Shown here: positions 31,761 through 44,398 of the stretch, piece after piece
Layout: each line of letters starts with the position of its first letter
How positions within the stretch are numbered: the first letter of the stretch is position 1
Source: Amblyomma americanum
Taxonomy: Eukaryota; Arthropoda; Arachnida; Ixodida; Ixodidae
Direction of reading: 5' to 3'
NCBI RefSeq assembly: GCF_052857255.1
Contig: NC_135505.1
Span: forward strand, 40,881,864 to 40,945,863
Length of the DNA: 64,000 nt
Translations under genes and position numbers: made by a program
The notes under the pieces: model-generated
Databases searched by the model: none
Seen by the model: the letters and a program-made list of their open reading frames with translations, nothing else
Told to the model about the DNA's origin: nothing

Positions 31761-34700
31761 CCTTAGTCATACTAAAGCAACGGAATCTGAGTCTAACCGG
31801 CATCTCACCAACCACACCATCTGTTTGGCGGAAAGTTAGCGTGCGATTAAAAGAGCTTCCGCTCTGTATAATAATATTAAAAGAATTAAAACTTACCATT
31901 TTTTTCTAACACGCTATTAGTAGTGCCGACTGCGGACCATGCGATTTTTGGATCGCTTTCAGCCACCCTGTCATGAGAACGCTCCGTGTGCTCCTCGGAC
32001 CAGCCGATCACCTTCCCTGCAAGTCCGTGTTATCGGTCCCCTATTCCGCGTCGTAGCTCCTACCCGTTCTCCGGCGACCGCTTCTCGGGGAGCTAGCCAA
32101 TGCAGCTCCCGTAGGCAAAGCTAATCGATGCGCCACACTGCAGATCCTCTGGTGACCATTGCTGCCCTAATTTATTCCCTTGGAGGTCGTTTTGGGAAGA
32201 CGTTTCTGTCCTTTCTACATTGGCACCGGTGCCCAAGTTTCTGTCCTCAAGTATTTTAGCTGAAGCCTGAAGAAAGTGATACCTTTGCTCATAGATACGT
32301 TGATTCTTGCTTGCTCTTTTACCTATCAAAAATTAATATTAATTTTTTTGCTGGGCTCATTCCTAATGTCCCTTGCGTAGAATTTTATGAGGCTTAATCA
32401 TCCAGCTTGAAGTGCTTATTTCAACGAAGCGTTTTCTTGCCTTCAGAGAAAACCTCTTTTATGTTGTAAAAGTTGAATAGAAGAGCTAGATCGCCTCAAG
32501 CTATCATCGCCTCAGGCGGCAAGGATATGGATTTTGTGTAGCGCGAACATCTTCTACAGTGCAATAGTTAGGGTCCCGAAAGGTCATTTAAGTTGTTCAC
32601 TCACCAAAAGAACCATTGGCGTAAATATATATTCTTACATTAAAGTGCGTTCAGCCGGAAACTGAAAATAATATTATATCGGTGATAGCTACAGCAGGAA
32701 ACACATTTTGCGCTTGTGAATGAGAGCACCAGCAAATGTCTTAAGATCAGCGGTCGTGCCGTGATCGGTCTCCGCTGCAAGGTAATCATTGTGATGACTC
32801 AGCGCTCAATTAGAATTGCCATGATTATCACCGAGAGAGCCAGATAACAATTTGTCACCCTTAACACAACCATACATGTACTTCTAAATGAAACAGAAAG
32901 ATCGCGAGGAGGCAGTTCTTAGTATTCTACGCTGCAATTAAGCTGTTAGTTATTTTGACCATTGCTGATCCAGACATCGCGAACGGCGATCTTCGAGTCT
33001 TAAACGAAAAAAAAACATGGTTTATGGCGTTACTATGACAAACCTTCTCCAGACTTTTTCTTTAAAGAAAATTTTTTCTTCCTCTGGCAGCTGCCTTAAG
33101 GATGTACACACCGACACCGACCTGGACGTTGACCTGGAGTTGACAGGGAATGTAGCGTTAGTGTCCTAAAGATTACATGTGAAGAAAAGTTTCAAAACCA
33201 GTTTTCTGATTAGACAGACAACCTACGATGTCGTCCTTTCGTAAATAATAACCAAGTGCATCTTGGAATAGGTTGTAATAGTATGAACTAGCATTTCAAA
33301 TGAAGTGTAGTTTTAAAACCGCGCGACTCGTGTGCCTGAGATTCATCGCCAGCTAAAGGCGCGAGGGGTGAGAATGCGACCTTTCAGATGCATGTCAGTA
33401 AAGGCTTACAAAATATTTTTCTAGTCTAGCATAGTACTATTGTACGTGGCCGTACGTTAGCAGTTGGAAAATTCTTTGAAGATGAGGCAGACAAAGTACA
33501 CAACGTCACTTCTAAGCTCGCTTTAAAATTCGACGATTAATGTGTGTTGTGAAGGCCGACATGCTCCCTCCAATGGGTGTCTCCCCGAGTCGCACAAGCT
33601 GTTCAAGCAATTCGACACGCTTCCGCGAGTGCTTTATTTTCTTGAGGATACTGCCGTTCAAATTCGACAACCTTAACAGCTTCACACGGGAAACCAGTTA
33701 TAACACGCCATGCCTGGCTAACTAAAGAGAACCGCACACTGTAGCAGATGGCGTGAGCAAACGACATTCGTGTCGCCGGCGGCTCTGGCGTCCGCGAACG
33801 TCACCTACTGGTCTAAACAAACTGTTCGTCGTCTGGTACTGCGTGTTGCTTGTTTTTCCCGCTGTCTGAGGACTGTCTTCAATAGAAACCTAATATGAAC
33901 TGAAGTATTGGCGAGGAAACGCATTGCTCCAGGCAACCTCTCGGACTACACGAGAAGATTGCGCGATTTGGGAAAGCTCCCCGCCGATAACAACGCCTTT
34001 GCGGGAATTTTATGCTTCACAACACACATACATCGTTTTTTCTCAAAACTTTAATTTCTTAATGAGGCAGCATACTCTGTAATATATATACTCTTTTAAA
34101 AGATCTTCCCAAATGTTTACGAACCGCCGCCTCCATGGGTACTCTGCGAGATGAGAAACATATTTCGGAAAGCTATGCTTACATGTGCTTAAAGGGTCGC
34201 ACTCCTGCCCCACACCCGCATCGGGACGTGATCCTAGACGCACGTATCGCGGTGTGTTCAACATACTTTGGCTTTGGAATGGCGATTTCTACTTTCCTAG
34301 TGTGCTCTCTAGAATATACTTTGTTACTCCTAACGAAAGGTCAACATTGTAGCTTCACTATTAAATTATAGAATTGGTTCGAAAACTTTTGTTCACGTTT
34401 ATTCCTGAGGGCGCTAACCCCATCTCACAACTATAGCCTGCTCCGGCGTAGGAAAGCGCCACCTGTTCTGTAGACCCAGTGCTGATATATAAAGCTAAAG
34501 TCTTGCTCCCCTGTTTTCTTGAGTCAAATGAAGCGTTAGACTTTACTATAGAAGAGTCACCCTGTGCATTCGCCAATCACCACTAAATAATTTATAACAA
34601 ACTTTTCCTGCATGCTGTTTCGCTTTCGGTTTCATTAACCGAACGATGGCTGTGAGACGTGTAGTTGGTGTTTAGGTGACACGAGGAAAGAAACTAAAGG

Positions 34701-35790
34701 CAACATAAGTAATGATGCGTGGTTAGTTTTTGTTCTACCTCTTGAAGCAGATTGGCTTAAGTGCTGTAGAGGCCTCAAATGACGTGTCGGCGATTATATT
34801 GCAGTTTTTTCTTGCATCGAATACACGCTAGAGCTACTGTTCAGCTGAGGAAACGGAAACAATATCAAAACAAAATTCATTATAAATTGTTTAGCACTCG
34901 AAGGCCATGTTTTTTCTATGAGTGTTTCAGTCAAAAGCATCATTTGAAAGAGGAAAGCATTAAACTAAAAATAGGTGTCTACATTCCTTCAAATATGCGA
35001 GTGGTAGAAAAACCTAGCCTAAAAAACATTGTATTCATAGGTGTGCACATTCAATTACAAATTCATGCTGTATAAATTTGCCGTGGAGGTGCGAGCCAAA
35101 AATCAATGCTTTATGAAGTTACGAAATACTTTCTTATGTACGCATTCGACAGTCATTGAACGGCCTGGAATGCGTGATTTGGTAATATTTTTCGTGTTTT
35201 GATCTCTGAAGTGCTTGCAATGAACATGAATTTTGGGAGTCACAGTTTACTACGACATGTACCAGCAGGTACGTTTTGAATTATAAACATCGCTAAGTTT
35301 CACAACAAACATCTCGTACGAGAGTCAGGACTAGTAGCGTCGGTGCCAGGTGCTGTTCAACTTACTGAGCATTGAACTACCGAGGTTAGAGTTCTGCTCT
35401 GCAGCAAACATCTCTAGTTCAACCTTGAATTAAATTTTGGCAGTGCAACAAGTAATTTCTAGCATTCAGCCAGTCTAGAGAGCCCACCATCTTTGCACAA
35501 TATTAGCGGTGGAGTGAGCATCGGTAGCCCGGAAAAATTCCACCTCTGCGGATAACGAAAACGTGGAGAAAATAAACAGGGCAAATCCGACTAAAATTGC
35601 CCTGGCTCACCTGTGCTCACAACTGATCACTCCGGACCGGTAACAGAGACGTTTAAATATCAAGCAGCCCTCACGGTACTTGTCTTTGCTCCTTTTTTTG
35701 TGTTTGTGAGAAAAGCATAATTTGCACTTTCTCACATCTCGGTGAAAACCGTAACCGCACCGTACCTGAAAGAGAGGATGGTGGGAGTGA
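31761..35790. other. Unassigned sequence
   Basis: About 4 kb of mostly AT-rich DNA. I see no coding motif, no SINE and no clear tandem structure. Frames longer than 60 codons (such as 34135-34371 and 34779-35075) lack recognisable features. Confidence 0.45.
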
Positions 35791-35796
35791 ATATTG

Positions 35797-35985
35797 GTTT
35801 TTGGTTTATCGGTGTTTAAATTCCAAAACCGACTCAGGCTAAGAAGGACGCCGTAGTGATGGGTTCCGGAAATTTTGACTATTTGGGGTTCCTTAACTTG
35901 AACTGATATGGTACCTCAAACGGGAGCTTTTGCGTTTCGCGCGGCCGTTGAGGCGAAACGCAAAAAGCGGCCGTGTGCTGTGAGA
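35797..35985 (-). mobile_element. Ruka-type SINE, old and truncated
   Basis: On plus it begins GGTTTTTGGTTTATCGGTGTTTAA, the reverse of the SINE tail (TTAAAC..CCATAAACCAA). Then come degraded blocks for GACTCAGGCTA..AAGGACGCCGTAGTGA and GGGGTTCCTTAAC, followed by GCGTTTCGC. The head is missing. Strongly diverged. Confidence 0.65.
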
Positions 35986-35989
35986 TGTA

Positions 35990-36345
35990 AGTGTTGCCCT
36001 GTTTAGAGCTTGTACAGAATAACTGCGTTCGTTTAATACTGCATAACTACCATCGTACTGATAGCATATCATAATGAAGCGCATGTTAAACCTTCGTTAA
36101 TTAGCTTCTCGTCGGAAGTTTTCTCGCATTTGCTTATTCTATAAAATTTTTCGTAATTTTCCCTATATTCATAACGCACTCATCCCTTCACCCTCGTACA
36201 ACTAATCTTGTCTGGACTACGAGCACAAGGTTGGAAACGCACCACTCAGGACGAAAAAATGCAGCAACTCCTTCATTCCTCGAACATCCAAAGACTAAAA
36301 GCACCTTCCCGGATCGATTGCCAGCATTGTAGACATTACTCATTT
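35990..36345. other. Unassigned sequence
   Basis: AT-rich; possibly contains the upstream part of the LINE tail that follows. No motif recognised. Confidence 0.4.
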
Positions 36346-36349
36346 TAGA

Positions 36350-36490
36350 ACCACATTAGCAACCATTGTATATGTCGATCACTTATTTGTCTGCTTCATG
36401 TTATCTTTTCTGTATTGCATTTATCTGATTCAACCACTCCCCTCTGTATTGCTCAAGGCCTTGAGGGTAAAATAAACAAATAAATAGAGT
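36350..36490 (+). mobile_element. CR1/L2 LINE 3' end
   Basis: The sequence CTCCCCTCTGTATTGCTCAAGGCCTTGAGGGTAAAAT followed by AAACAAATAAATAGA resembles the conserved end of tick CR1/L2 LINEs, with its self-complementary CAAGGCCTTGAGGG stem and AAATAAATA tail. Only the 3' untranslated end is identifiable. It may begin earlier, near 36180. Confidence 0.5.
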
Positions 36491-37969
36491 ATTTTAATGT
36501 TGCCCAGGGTCTGACCAGAGGAAAACAAGGATTCTTGCGGATACATTAAACAATGATGAAACAAAGAACACGGAATTTGAGAATAAAGGTGAGTTTTGAA
36601 TAACGCGTGTCGGTTTTTTACTTCTCCACACATTCTAGGGATTTTTTAAATACTTAATTAGGTTGGGGAAGCTGTAGCTATCAGTACAGAAGTAACCAGA
36701 AAAGACAACATCAATGAACTGAACATGAGACACTTCTAAGGCAATGTCAATCCATATCAGTGTAAGGAGTCATTGCGGAGTAACCCCGCACTACGTGTAA
36801 CCAACAGACACCTCATATTGTAACCTTTTTACATTGCCTGGAAAAAAATTTAAGTATTGCGCGACAACAGAGAAAAACTGACTCTTCCAAAGGAAATGTG
36901 CTAAAGGCGATGAAAAAGGGTTATTAGTAGCATAATTAAGTTATTGAAAAACGGCCGTCACTAAAACACAAACTCAGCAAGACAGCCACCTCATAATAAA
37001 CGCCGGCGTTCTTTGTGCACAGCACAGGTATTTCTCTGGGTGGGACGAGAATAAAATTTATGGAGTCACCAAATCCACATTATGAGATGACAATGCATTG
37101 GCATTATGGTCCATTTGTTTTTGTATGCTTCATTTTGCTGCCGCTTTGCATACAGCATTCATAGTAGAAGGTCCTTGATCAATGCTTCCCGAACTACCAA
37201 ATCGCATAAGGCAGTAGGGCATCCACATGCGAACAGCTCGTGACACCTACAAGCCTACAGCTGAAACCAAGGTGTTTGTTGCTGTTTTTTGGCGCCCTCT
37301 GTACACAGCTGTGCAAATTAGCGTTGGCGGTGTGAACCCAGCGGGACAGCCTGGCAGTTAGCACGGAAAATAAGAAGTTGTGGCGATCGGTGACTAAACC
37401 AAAAAATGGCTGGCGGTTTACTATTGCCAAGCTCGAAATATTGTGTGAAAGTATGGTTTTTTTGCTGGTAGACACCAACGCCTCACACCACAAAGCGCCA
37501 TGGGGCTGTCCAGTCAAGCAGGGAAGGCAGTCATGCGCCTTTCTTTGCCACAAAATGAATGGTGTCTACAACGTTCTCAACATCAACGCCAATGACGCCG
37601 CCGGCCAATTATTCAATTGCCGTGTTTCTGCCACAATGTAGTCAGCGCCAGCGAATACAACGCACATATCACACCGCCACATGTCAACACCGCCATGTTC
37701 TTCATAGCTCGATTCACGGGTCCACTGACCCAGGAAGCCAATTGTTCGACACCTTTCCCTTTCTGTATTGATGCTACTAGCAAAGCACGCGAATGTCACA
37801 TGCAATTTCTTTCCTATAGACGCGAACTCACTCCAACTTAAGGTTTAGAGTGGACGGGATTATATTTGGACGCAGATCACGTAGGGACCATGCCGTACTA
37901 AGCTCAGGAATCCAGCACTCAATTTTGATCTATTAGGCAAAGTTAATTTCGAGGTCAAATCTCGGGTGG
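36491..37969. other. Unassigned sequence
   Basis: No gene or repeat recognised. Frames at 37194-37553 (minus) and 37378-37641 (plus) overlap on opposite strands with no domain in either. Confidence 0.45.
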
Positions 37970-37979
37970 TTCATGCCAT

Positions 37980-38261
37980 TATCAGCGGCCGCGGTGGCTT
38001 AGTGGTTAGCGCTCGGCTACCAAGCCAGAGTACCCCGGCTCGAACACGACCGCGGCGGTCGCGTTTCGATGGAGGTGAAACGCAAATGGCGCCAGTGTAA
38101 TGTGCGACATCAGTGCATGTTAAAGATACCCAGGGGGTCTAAATTATTCCACAGACCTCCACTATGGCACTTCTTTATTCGTTTCTTTTTTAACTCCCAC
38201 GGGTTTCCACCGAGATATGCGAGACAGTTACTGCGTCACTTCCTTCCCTCAAAAACCAATA
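37980..38261 (+). mobile_element. tRNA-derived SINE, type 2 tail, full length
   Basis: Head GCCGCGGTGGCTTAGTGGTTAGCGCTCGGCT with good A-box sequence and a worn B box (GGCTCGAACAC). The body then diverges from Ruka after the GTTAAAGATACCCAGG block and ends CGAGATATGCGAGACAGTTACTGCGTCACTTCCTTCCCTCAAAAACCAAT. Flanked by TTCATGCCAT at 37970-37979 and 38262-38271 (10-bp target duplication). This is the complete reference for the two minus-strand copies elsewhere. Confidence 0.85.
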
Positions 38262-38280
38262 TTCATGCCATATTTGGGCA

Positions 38281-38503
38281 TGAACAGCTGACCAGAGTCC
38301 AGACCAGAGACGTATTTATAGCAACACGAACATAACACAAATGATTCAGGAGCTTCACAATGTATACGAATCCTGGGTGCAACCAAGGCATGCCATTGGC
38401 TAGCGATACAATAGTAGACGTGCACAGTAACCGCCTATATCAAATACGCGTCGTACAGTAATAAAGTGTAAACACGCGTGATAAACATTGGCCCGAAACA
38501 ACA
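38281..38503 (-). repeat. 3' LTR of gypsy 2
   Basis: Shares AGGCATGCCATTGGCTAGCGATACAATAG and downstream sequence with 47841-48057. On the minus strand it begins TGTTGTTTCGGGCC directly after the polypurine tract. It ends near TGAACAGCTGACC on plus (CA on minus). Confidence 0.8.
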
Positions 38504-38515
38504 CTTCTCCTCCAA
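38504..38515 (-). promoter_or_regulatory. Polypurine tract of gypsy 2
   Basis: Minus-strand GGAGGAGAAG ends exactly where the 3' LTR starts with TG. This is the expected primer for plus-strand DNA synthesis and fixes both the LTR edge and the orientation. Confidence 0.75.
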
Positions 38516-38950
38516 CAAGATCAGAATATGTCATACGCCAGACGATCTGGCTTGCGCTTATCACGAGAGCTGGGCATAGGTAGCACAGGTGAACCGGCAT
38601 CGCTTTGTTCCAATGTTGATGCACTTTAGGCTCCACGTGCGAGTGGAGAGCCGTGACTTCGACTCAACACTGACCGGTTTGAGCTGGGTGCAAGGAAACG
38701 TTCAGTTTTGAGCAGGTCCTTGCAAGTCGTAAAGGGAAACCATTCTCTCTTACAACAACAGCAGGCTTTACAAAAGAATGTCACAAGTGGTCCGCACGCA
38801 AAAGCCGCGTCTGTCCATCCACAACCACAAGGTAAGTCATTGCCGATTTCACATCCACGACAATTCCTGGACGCCACTTCACCTGTTAAACGTGTACTGA
38901 ACGCCGTTATGAACTCATGCACACCAGCCGAAGAAGGTTAAAGCGAAGAT
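38516..38950 (-). pseudogene. Gypsy 2 pol C-terminus
   Basis: Minus-strand frames between integrase and the polypurine tract. Near 38530-38570 RDKRKPDRLAYDIF resembles the basic RR..RRPPDRL end of gypsy pol proteins. Upstream (38626-38922) a 98-codon frame is cysteine-rich but unassigned. Interrupted by stops. Confidence 0.4.
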
Positions 38951-39518
38951 TCCATTGACCGGGATGACCACACGATAGCGGCCATTTCGACAGGTAGTTC
39001 GACCCCACGAGGACCCCAAGAAAAAAAAAATATGTGCTGGGAACGGGCCTGCGGAATCTCTCCTACTCTCATCAGGGGGGGGGGGGGGGGGGGAGGATGA
39101 CCATCCCTTTGGTTCGCAGCGAGACGCGACCAACAAAGGGCAAGGCGACGGAGGGAAAAGGGGAAGGTGTCTTAATTAACTGTGTCTGACGAGAAAGTCC
39201 CGACCGGAGAGAGCCCACCGAGGTGACCCACCGAGCGGACCTCCGAATCCCCCTCGCCCATTCTCATGGTGCTCCACCTAATATGTGCTGTGTCTCTCTC
39301 TCGATCTGTTCCTCGTGTTCAATTGGCGAACGCCTGGTGAAAGGGGCGGAGCCTTAGTGAATTTGACAAGCGTCCTGAGTAGGAAAGAACGCGCTGGGCC
39401 CTGACGACAAGGCTCATCCAGTCGCTCGACCGTATGAACTTTTAATCTGTGACTGTTTGACCTTTTCTAAACTATGTAATTAATTTTCTTCAATGTGCCA
39501 GTAAACCCGTTTGTTTTT
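38951..39518. other. Unassigned segment with a poly-G run
   Basis: Lies inside gypsy 2. It contains an A run at 39025-39036 and a run of about 17 G at 39077-39093, which often marks low-quality assembly or a polymorphic microsatellite. Sequence 39170-39510 looks like LTR or untranslated sequence but has no partner in the window. Confidence 0.35.
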
Positions 39519-39880
39519 GTAGCGATAGCTACATTACGGTAGCATTTCGAGCCTTCAGCATGGCGGCACAGTGGCGGTGGCGGCACCGCCACGCTGTCAC
39601 ATGGTTTGTCACCTGGTGCATAGCAGCTGCCGGCGGCGCAGCGCCGGTGCTGCTCACGTGGTTCGTCACCTAGTGGTCCCGTGAACAGCCACATGGTGCG
39701 TAGCAGCTGCTGCTTCGGCGGTGCGGCGCGCCGACGAAATCGAGATGCCACAGCTGTGGGCATGCGTCATGTCAACTGGGACGCAGATGAAGAGGGAACG
39801 CCGAGCGAAACGGACCGGCAAAAGACTGACTTTGCAATTCAACAGAGCGAGTTCCACACGGCCAGCTGTAGCTATCGCGT
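39519..39880 (+). mobile_element. Small inverted-repeat element, copy 1
   Basis: Ends GTAGCGATAGCTACA and TGTAGCTATCGCGT form terminal inverted repeats of about 14 bp. The interior matches, in reverse, the element at 48267-48550. It contains GC-rich internal repeats (CACATGGT.TGTCACCTGGTGCATAGCAGCTGC and two variants). Likely a non-autonomous DNA element; the family is not recognised and no target duplication is visible. Confidence 0.65.
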
Positions 39881-39889
39881 AACTTAGGA

Positions 39890-40262
39890 TTTAACCGGAG
39901 CTAACCCTCCGCGATTTTTTTTTTGTTTTCCGAACCTTCAAGTTCCATCTTTCCTCAGACCGAAGGCTCGGGCACGCTACCCGAAGGAGCCCGGGCACGA
40001 GTGAACCCCTACGCCACGACAAAGAACGAACGCTGTATCGCCGACAGAAAATACTCTAGGTGAACTCTGCTTGTTTGTACTGCGTGCATTCCTCTCCGAT
40101 TTGACATGTTTTGCATCTTGCAGATTTTGTTTAAATAATGAACTTGTGCTCAACTTCCTCCTCAAAAAGAGTTGAGCTGCTTTTTGGCCGTGAATTTATG
40201 CGGCGTTGTTCTATATGTGAACAGAAAATTATCCATTGTATGCTGCAGTGACCTGGAACTTT
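39890..40262. other. Unassigned segment within gypsy 2
   Basis: No motif recognised; presumably decayed pol sequence or spacer between the inverted-repeat element and the integrase region. Confidence 0.4.
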
Positions 40263-40960
40263 TTATTCTCTTATCTTTAACAGCGACCGTTTCACTGTTT
40301 GGACAGCACTTTCTGCCGACCCGTTCGACTGAGAGCTATATGGTAGAGTGGGCGTGTCCGTGACTCCATTTGCAAGTAAAAATTTATAAAACTCTGTTGA
40401 ACGAACTTTTGGACCGTTATGTGAGACTACCTCCATCGGTAGACCATGACTTGCAAACAACGAGCCCACTGTTTCGATCGTGCATTGTACAGTAGTTGAC
40501 GTCGTATTAAGTCCCACCATTTGGAATAGAAATCTACAGATAAAAAATATCTTGTTTTTTTTTTTAGCAAGGTTTAATTGTACCCTCTCAACTGCTTGTG
40601 CAGCACTTCCAAGATGAAAGCGGTGCTAGTGGCTCCACAAACTTTGTCCTCTGACAAATTTCGCACAGTTTCATAGTTTGTTCCAGGCAGTTGTCCATCT
40701 GTGGCCTCTAAAACATTGACCTTCCGAGTGCTGTCATCTTCCTAATGCCAATGTTTTGCTCATGCTGCAAACATGATTTTCCTTTGAAGCGACTGTGGTA
40801 GAACAACTCTGTTGTTCCACATCAAACAGCCGCAATCCACTGAAAGTTCAAAACAACTCACGAAGAAATTCTCATAAGGAGTGTCTGCACAACATGGCCA
40901 CCCTAGCCATACCATTTCACGAACAGCACTGAACTGCCACTTTTACATTTTCACCTTAGA
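40263..40960 (-). pseudogene. Gypsy 2 integrase
   Basis: Minus strand. Near 40780-40660 the zinc-binding and linker region reads MTALGRSMF.RPQMD...CEICQRTK. The catalytic core follows: VGLNTTSTT, FASHGLPMEVVSHNGPKVRS (normally ..SDNGP, so the catalytic Asp is now His), and LPYSSQSNGSAESAVQTVKRSL. The last frame (40520-40263) is open for 85 codons. Upstream sequence 40850-40960 includes ADTLLMRISS-like sequence typical of this element type. It resembles K02A2.6-like gypsy proteins. Confidence 0.8.
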
Positions 40961-40971
40961 TATCCTTCGCA

Positions 40972-42760
40972 AGAGGGCGTCTAAACCTACAGACAGAATA
41001 GAACTAGTAGAGCTATCGAAGTTAATTAATAAGCGCAAGCTAGCCGATATAAAGAAGTTTAATATGGAGAGAATCGAGCATGCTCTAAGGAACAGAGGAA
41101 GCCTAAAAATGGTGAAGACGAAACTAGGCATAGGTAAAAATCAAATGTATGCATTCAGAGACAAGGAGGGCAATGTCATTAGCAAAATTTAAAAGATGGT
41201 TAAAGTAGCCGAAGATTTCTACACAAATCTACACAGTAGCCAATGTAATCAGAACGTTAATGATAGTGACAGCAGCGTACAGCAATGCGTCATCCCGCCA
41301 GTAACGAAACAGGAAATAAAGAAAGCCTTAGGAGCATTCAAAAGGAGGAAAGCAGCTGGGGAGGATCAGGTAACAGCAGATTTGTTGAAGGACGGAGGGG
41401 AGATTCTGCTAGAAAAACTAGCCACCCTGTATACGCAATGCCTTACGACCTCGACCATACCAGAAGCATGGGAGAACGCAATTATAATCTTAATTCATAA
41501 GAATGGAGGCGCAAAGAACTTTAAAATTTTCAGACCAATCAGCTTACTGTCTGTAGTCTAGAAGATAATTGCAAAGGTAATCGCTAATAGAGTCAGGGAA
41601 ACATTACACTTTAATCAACCAAATGATCAATCAGGCTTTCCTAAAAGATATTCACACTATCAATCAAATGATAGAGAAATGCGCAGACTATAACCAACCC
41701 CTATATATAGCTTTCAAAGATTATGAGAAAGCATTTGACTCAGTGGAAACCTCAGCAGTTATACAGGCATTGCGCAATCAGGGTGTAGATGAGCCTTATG
41801 TCAAATTACTGGAAGATATATACAAGAACTGTACAGCTAACATAGTCCTCCATAAAGACAGCAATAAAATTCCAATAAGGAAGGGCGTCGAGCAAGGATT
41901 CACGATCTCGTCAATTCTATTCACCGCCTGTTTGCAGGAAGTATTCCGAGGCCTGAATTGGCAAGTTTGGGATGAGAGTTAATAGAGAATACCAAAATAA
42001 TCAGCCATTTGCTGATGGCATTGCCTTGCAGAGTCACTCAGGAGATGAACTGCAAATCATGATCAATGAGATAGGCAGAGCAAAATGGCGGGTCTAAAAA
42101 TTAGCATGCAGAAAACCAAAGTTATGTTCAACAGCCTAGCACTTGAACAGCAGATCACAATGGAAGCGAGGCGCTGGAAGTTGTAAAGGAATACATCTAC
42201 TTAGGGCAAGTAGTGACAGCTGATCCAGATCATGACAGGCAAATACCTAGAAGGAGAAGAATGGGGTGGAGCGCATATGAAAGGTTCTCTCAGATCATGA
42301 ATATTAGGTTACCAATTGCCCTAAAGAGAAACGTGTACAACAGCTGCTTCTTATGGGAAGCCACTTACGGGCAGAAACGTGGAGGCTAACAAAAAGTATT
42401 CAGCTTAAGTTAAGGACAGCACAGCTACCCATCGAAAGGAAAATGGTAGGCGTAACGTTAAGAGACCACAGCGGCGGAATTGGTCAGGGAACAAACGCGT
42501 GTTAATGACATCCTAGTTGAAATCAAGATGAAACAATGTTTTTGGGCAGGGAATGTACTGCGAAGGCAAGACAACCGCTGGTCCTTAAGGGTAACTGTAT
42601 GATTCCAAGAGAAGTCAAGCGTAGCAGGAGGCGGCAGAAGGTTAGGTGGGCGGATGAGAGGAAGTTGGGAGGCATAGGGTGAGCGAAGCTGGCAAAGAAA
42701 AGGTTTAATTGGACAGACATGGGAGAAGCCTTTGCCCTGAAGTGGATGTAGTATTGCTGC
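40972..42760 (+). pseudogene. RTE reverse transcriptase, decayed
   Basis: In order: KRASKPTDRIELVELSKLI and FRDKEGNVISK (linker region), RKAAGEDQVTADLLKDGG near 41345-41400, PEAWENAIIILIHK near 41460, FRPISLLS near 41535, AFKDYEKAFDSVE near 41715, then a frame change, IRKGVEQGFTISSILF near 41875 and FADGIAL near 42010, where the catalytic FADD has become FADG. A C-terminal YNSCFL...ETWRL region lies near 42335-42400 and the standard 3' end follows. Multiple stops. The missing endonuclease shows 5' truncation. Confidence 0.8.
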
Positions 42761-42771
42761 TGATGATGATG
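40972..42771 (+). mobile_element. RTE-type LINE nested in gypsy 2
   Basis: The longest RTE copy here, 1.8 kb, plus strand, 5' truncated. It is flanked by ATCCTTCGCA (40962-40971) and ATCTTTCGCA (42772-42781), a 10-bp target duplication with one mismatch. It splits gypsy 2 between the end of RNase H (LPITAKD on minus) and the integrase. The tail is TGCTGATGATGATGATG. Confidence 0.8.
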
Positions 42772-42781
42772 ATCTTTCGCA

Positions 42782-43700
42782 GTTATAGGAAGTTTATTCA
42801 CAGTCAAAAAAAAATTTTTTTTCATCACCGGTTTCTGCCACAGGAAGGCGCGACAGTCCATCTGCATTGGCTATCTTTGTTCCTGCTCCTGCAAATTGCG
42901 AAAGTTGTGGTTTGCACCAAAAATTCTCCAGCGGTGCACTCGAGCGGCAGCTACCGCATTTGCGTGGTGCTTTGCCTAACAAATCACAGCAAGTGAAGGG
43001 AGGTTAGTGAACACATTGAAACTTCTTCCGTACAAATACCTTTGGAATTTCTTATCTCCTAAAAAAATTCTAGATCACTACGGTAACCCGCATTGCAGTA
43101 ATTCAGAACCATTGTCGCCTCCATTTGCTCCTATTTTCTAATACTGCCCCTATTTGCCTGCGAATTTGTTCAATTTGCCTAATTCCCACCATGATTTGTT
43201 CCAAACTTTCAGATCTGCGCCGCGCGTTGGCTCCGTCCGCAGTTCAGGTTACTTGGTACTGCACTCTCGCGATTAAAAGTTCGAGCCACTTTTTCTCTGG
43301 TCACGGCTACTTTTTGCATATTTTTGGCTCTAAATATTTATCTCTTCTTCCGATCGCCACCAAGTTTTTTTGCGGCGCATCCTAACATCACCCTCCTTTT
43401 TTTAACCACTTTCTAGAAGTGTTTTTACAGTTGCCCATAACGGCTTCGCATATGTTTTCATGACGCAAAATAGTCGACATAGCGTAGTAAAGCTTTCGCT
43501 TTAAAACAACTGCAAGTGTTTTTTTTCGCCTGCGCTTTGTTACACTCGGCCGGGGTCATTGTTCGCAATACGAAGGCAATCCGTCGCTCTACGCCCTTAA
43601 CTACGTGCGATAGCACTGCGCCGAATCCTGTTATTCCTGGCATGCCTTCCAGCCCAAATGCATAAAGACGTGGAATCCCCTATCCGGAATTCTAGAAACC
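42782..43700 (-). pseudogene. Gypsy 2 RNase H region
   Basis: On minus 43643-43458: GITGFGAVLSHVVKGVERRIAF and RTMTPAECNKAQ, the start of a gypsy RNase H. Further on (42982-42794) NADGLSRLPVAETGDEK, the conserved end of that domain. Between them (43000-43450) the sequence is degraded with A and T runs. RT blocks expected upstream are absent, because plus-strand gypsy 3 sequence begins at 43747. Confidence 0.75.
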
Positions 43701-43746
43701 AACGAGAAGGCTATTGAGTCTTCTGGAACAAACGTGGACGCGGGAA

Positions 43747-44398
43747 TGTCGGATGCAGCGACCGTAATAGCGTCCCCACGTGTTCGAACATGCCATCGGG
43801 TCGACAAATGGAGTGTTGTCCTCTTGAGTCACGCTGGGTTGAACAATTGCCAGAGCTGCGTCTTCAACTGAGGATCCACGTTCCGATCATCAGACGACGA
43901 AGTACAAGATCTTTCAGCCCCTGCTGGGAGACAGCCCGCATTCCTGTATCACGCAGGCGCCTTCATGTTCCACATGGGCGCAGTCCGGACACAAGTGCGC
44001 GCCTACCTGGAGGCGACAACGTGACCGGGTCCTGTTCCCTGTCCCTCGACCGAGCTGCGAAAGAACATCAGGACCGCCCTGCCGTGGGTGGTGCCATCAG
44101 TGCCATCGTTTGATTGGACATCATTCTTCGAACTGTATTCCCCAACTAGGGATCTGGGGAACACGAAGAGTATTTAACGAGCTGCAGGTTTGGTGCCAGA
44201 AGAGAGCCGCCCTCTTGAGAGGTACTCTTTGCTGGGAGAGACGCCCGACTGCTAAGAAGCTCCCTTTACTGAGAGGCACGCTCAGTTGCCCTTACTTGTA
44301 CATTATGTAAATAGTCTTTCTATAAAGTTATCAAAGTTTTCTTCCTCCGATTGTCCTCGTCTCTTCTCCGGCCCAATCAAGCTACCTGAATCCCAACA
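43747..44398 (+). repeat. 5' LTR of gypsy 3 (inserted in gypsy 2)
   Basis: Proposed limits TGTCGGATGC... to ...AATCCCAACA, about 650 bp. A TATA-like TCTATAAAG lies near 44320. It is followed at once by AGTGGATGGCAGCTGTGGG (44399-44417), placed like a primer-binding site. No second LTR copy is seen in the window, so limits rest on the primer site and the start of gag only. Confidence 0.5.

Noticed and set aside
36935..36960. Possible target duplication or LTR start near AACGGCCGTC
   Set aside because: No partner sequence in a sensible place and no element body.
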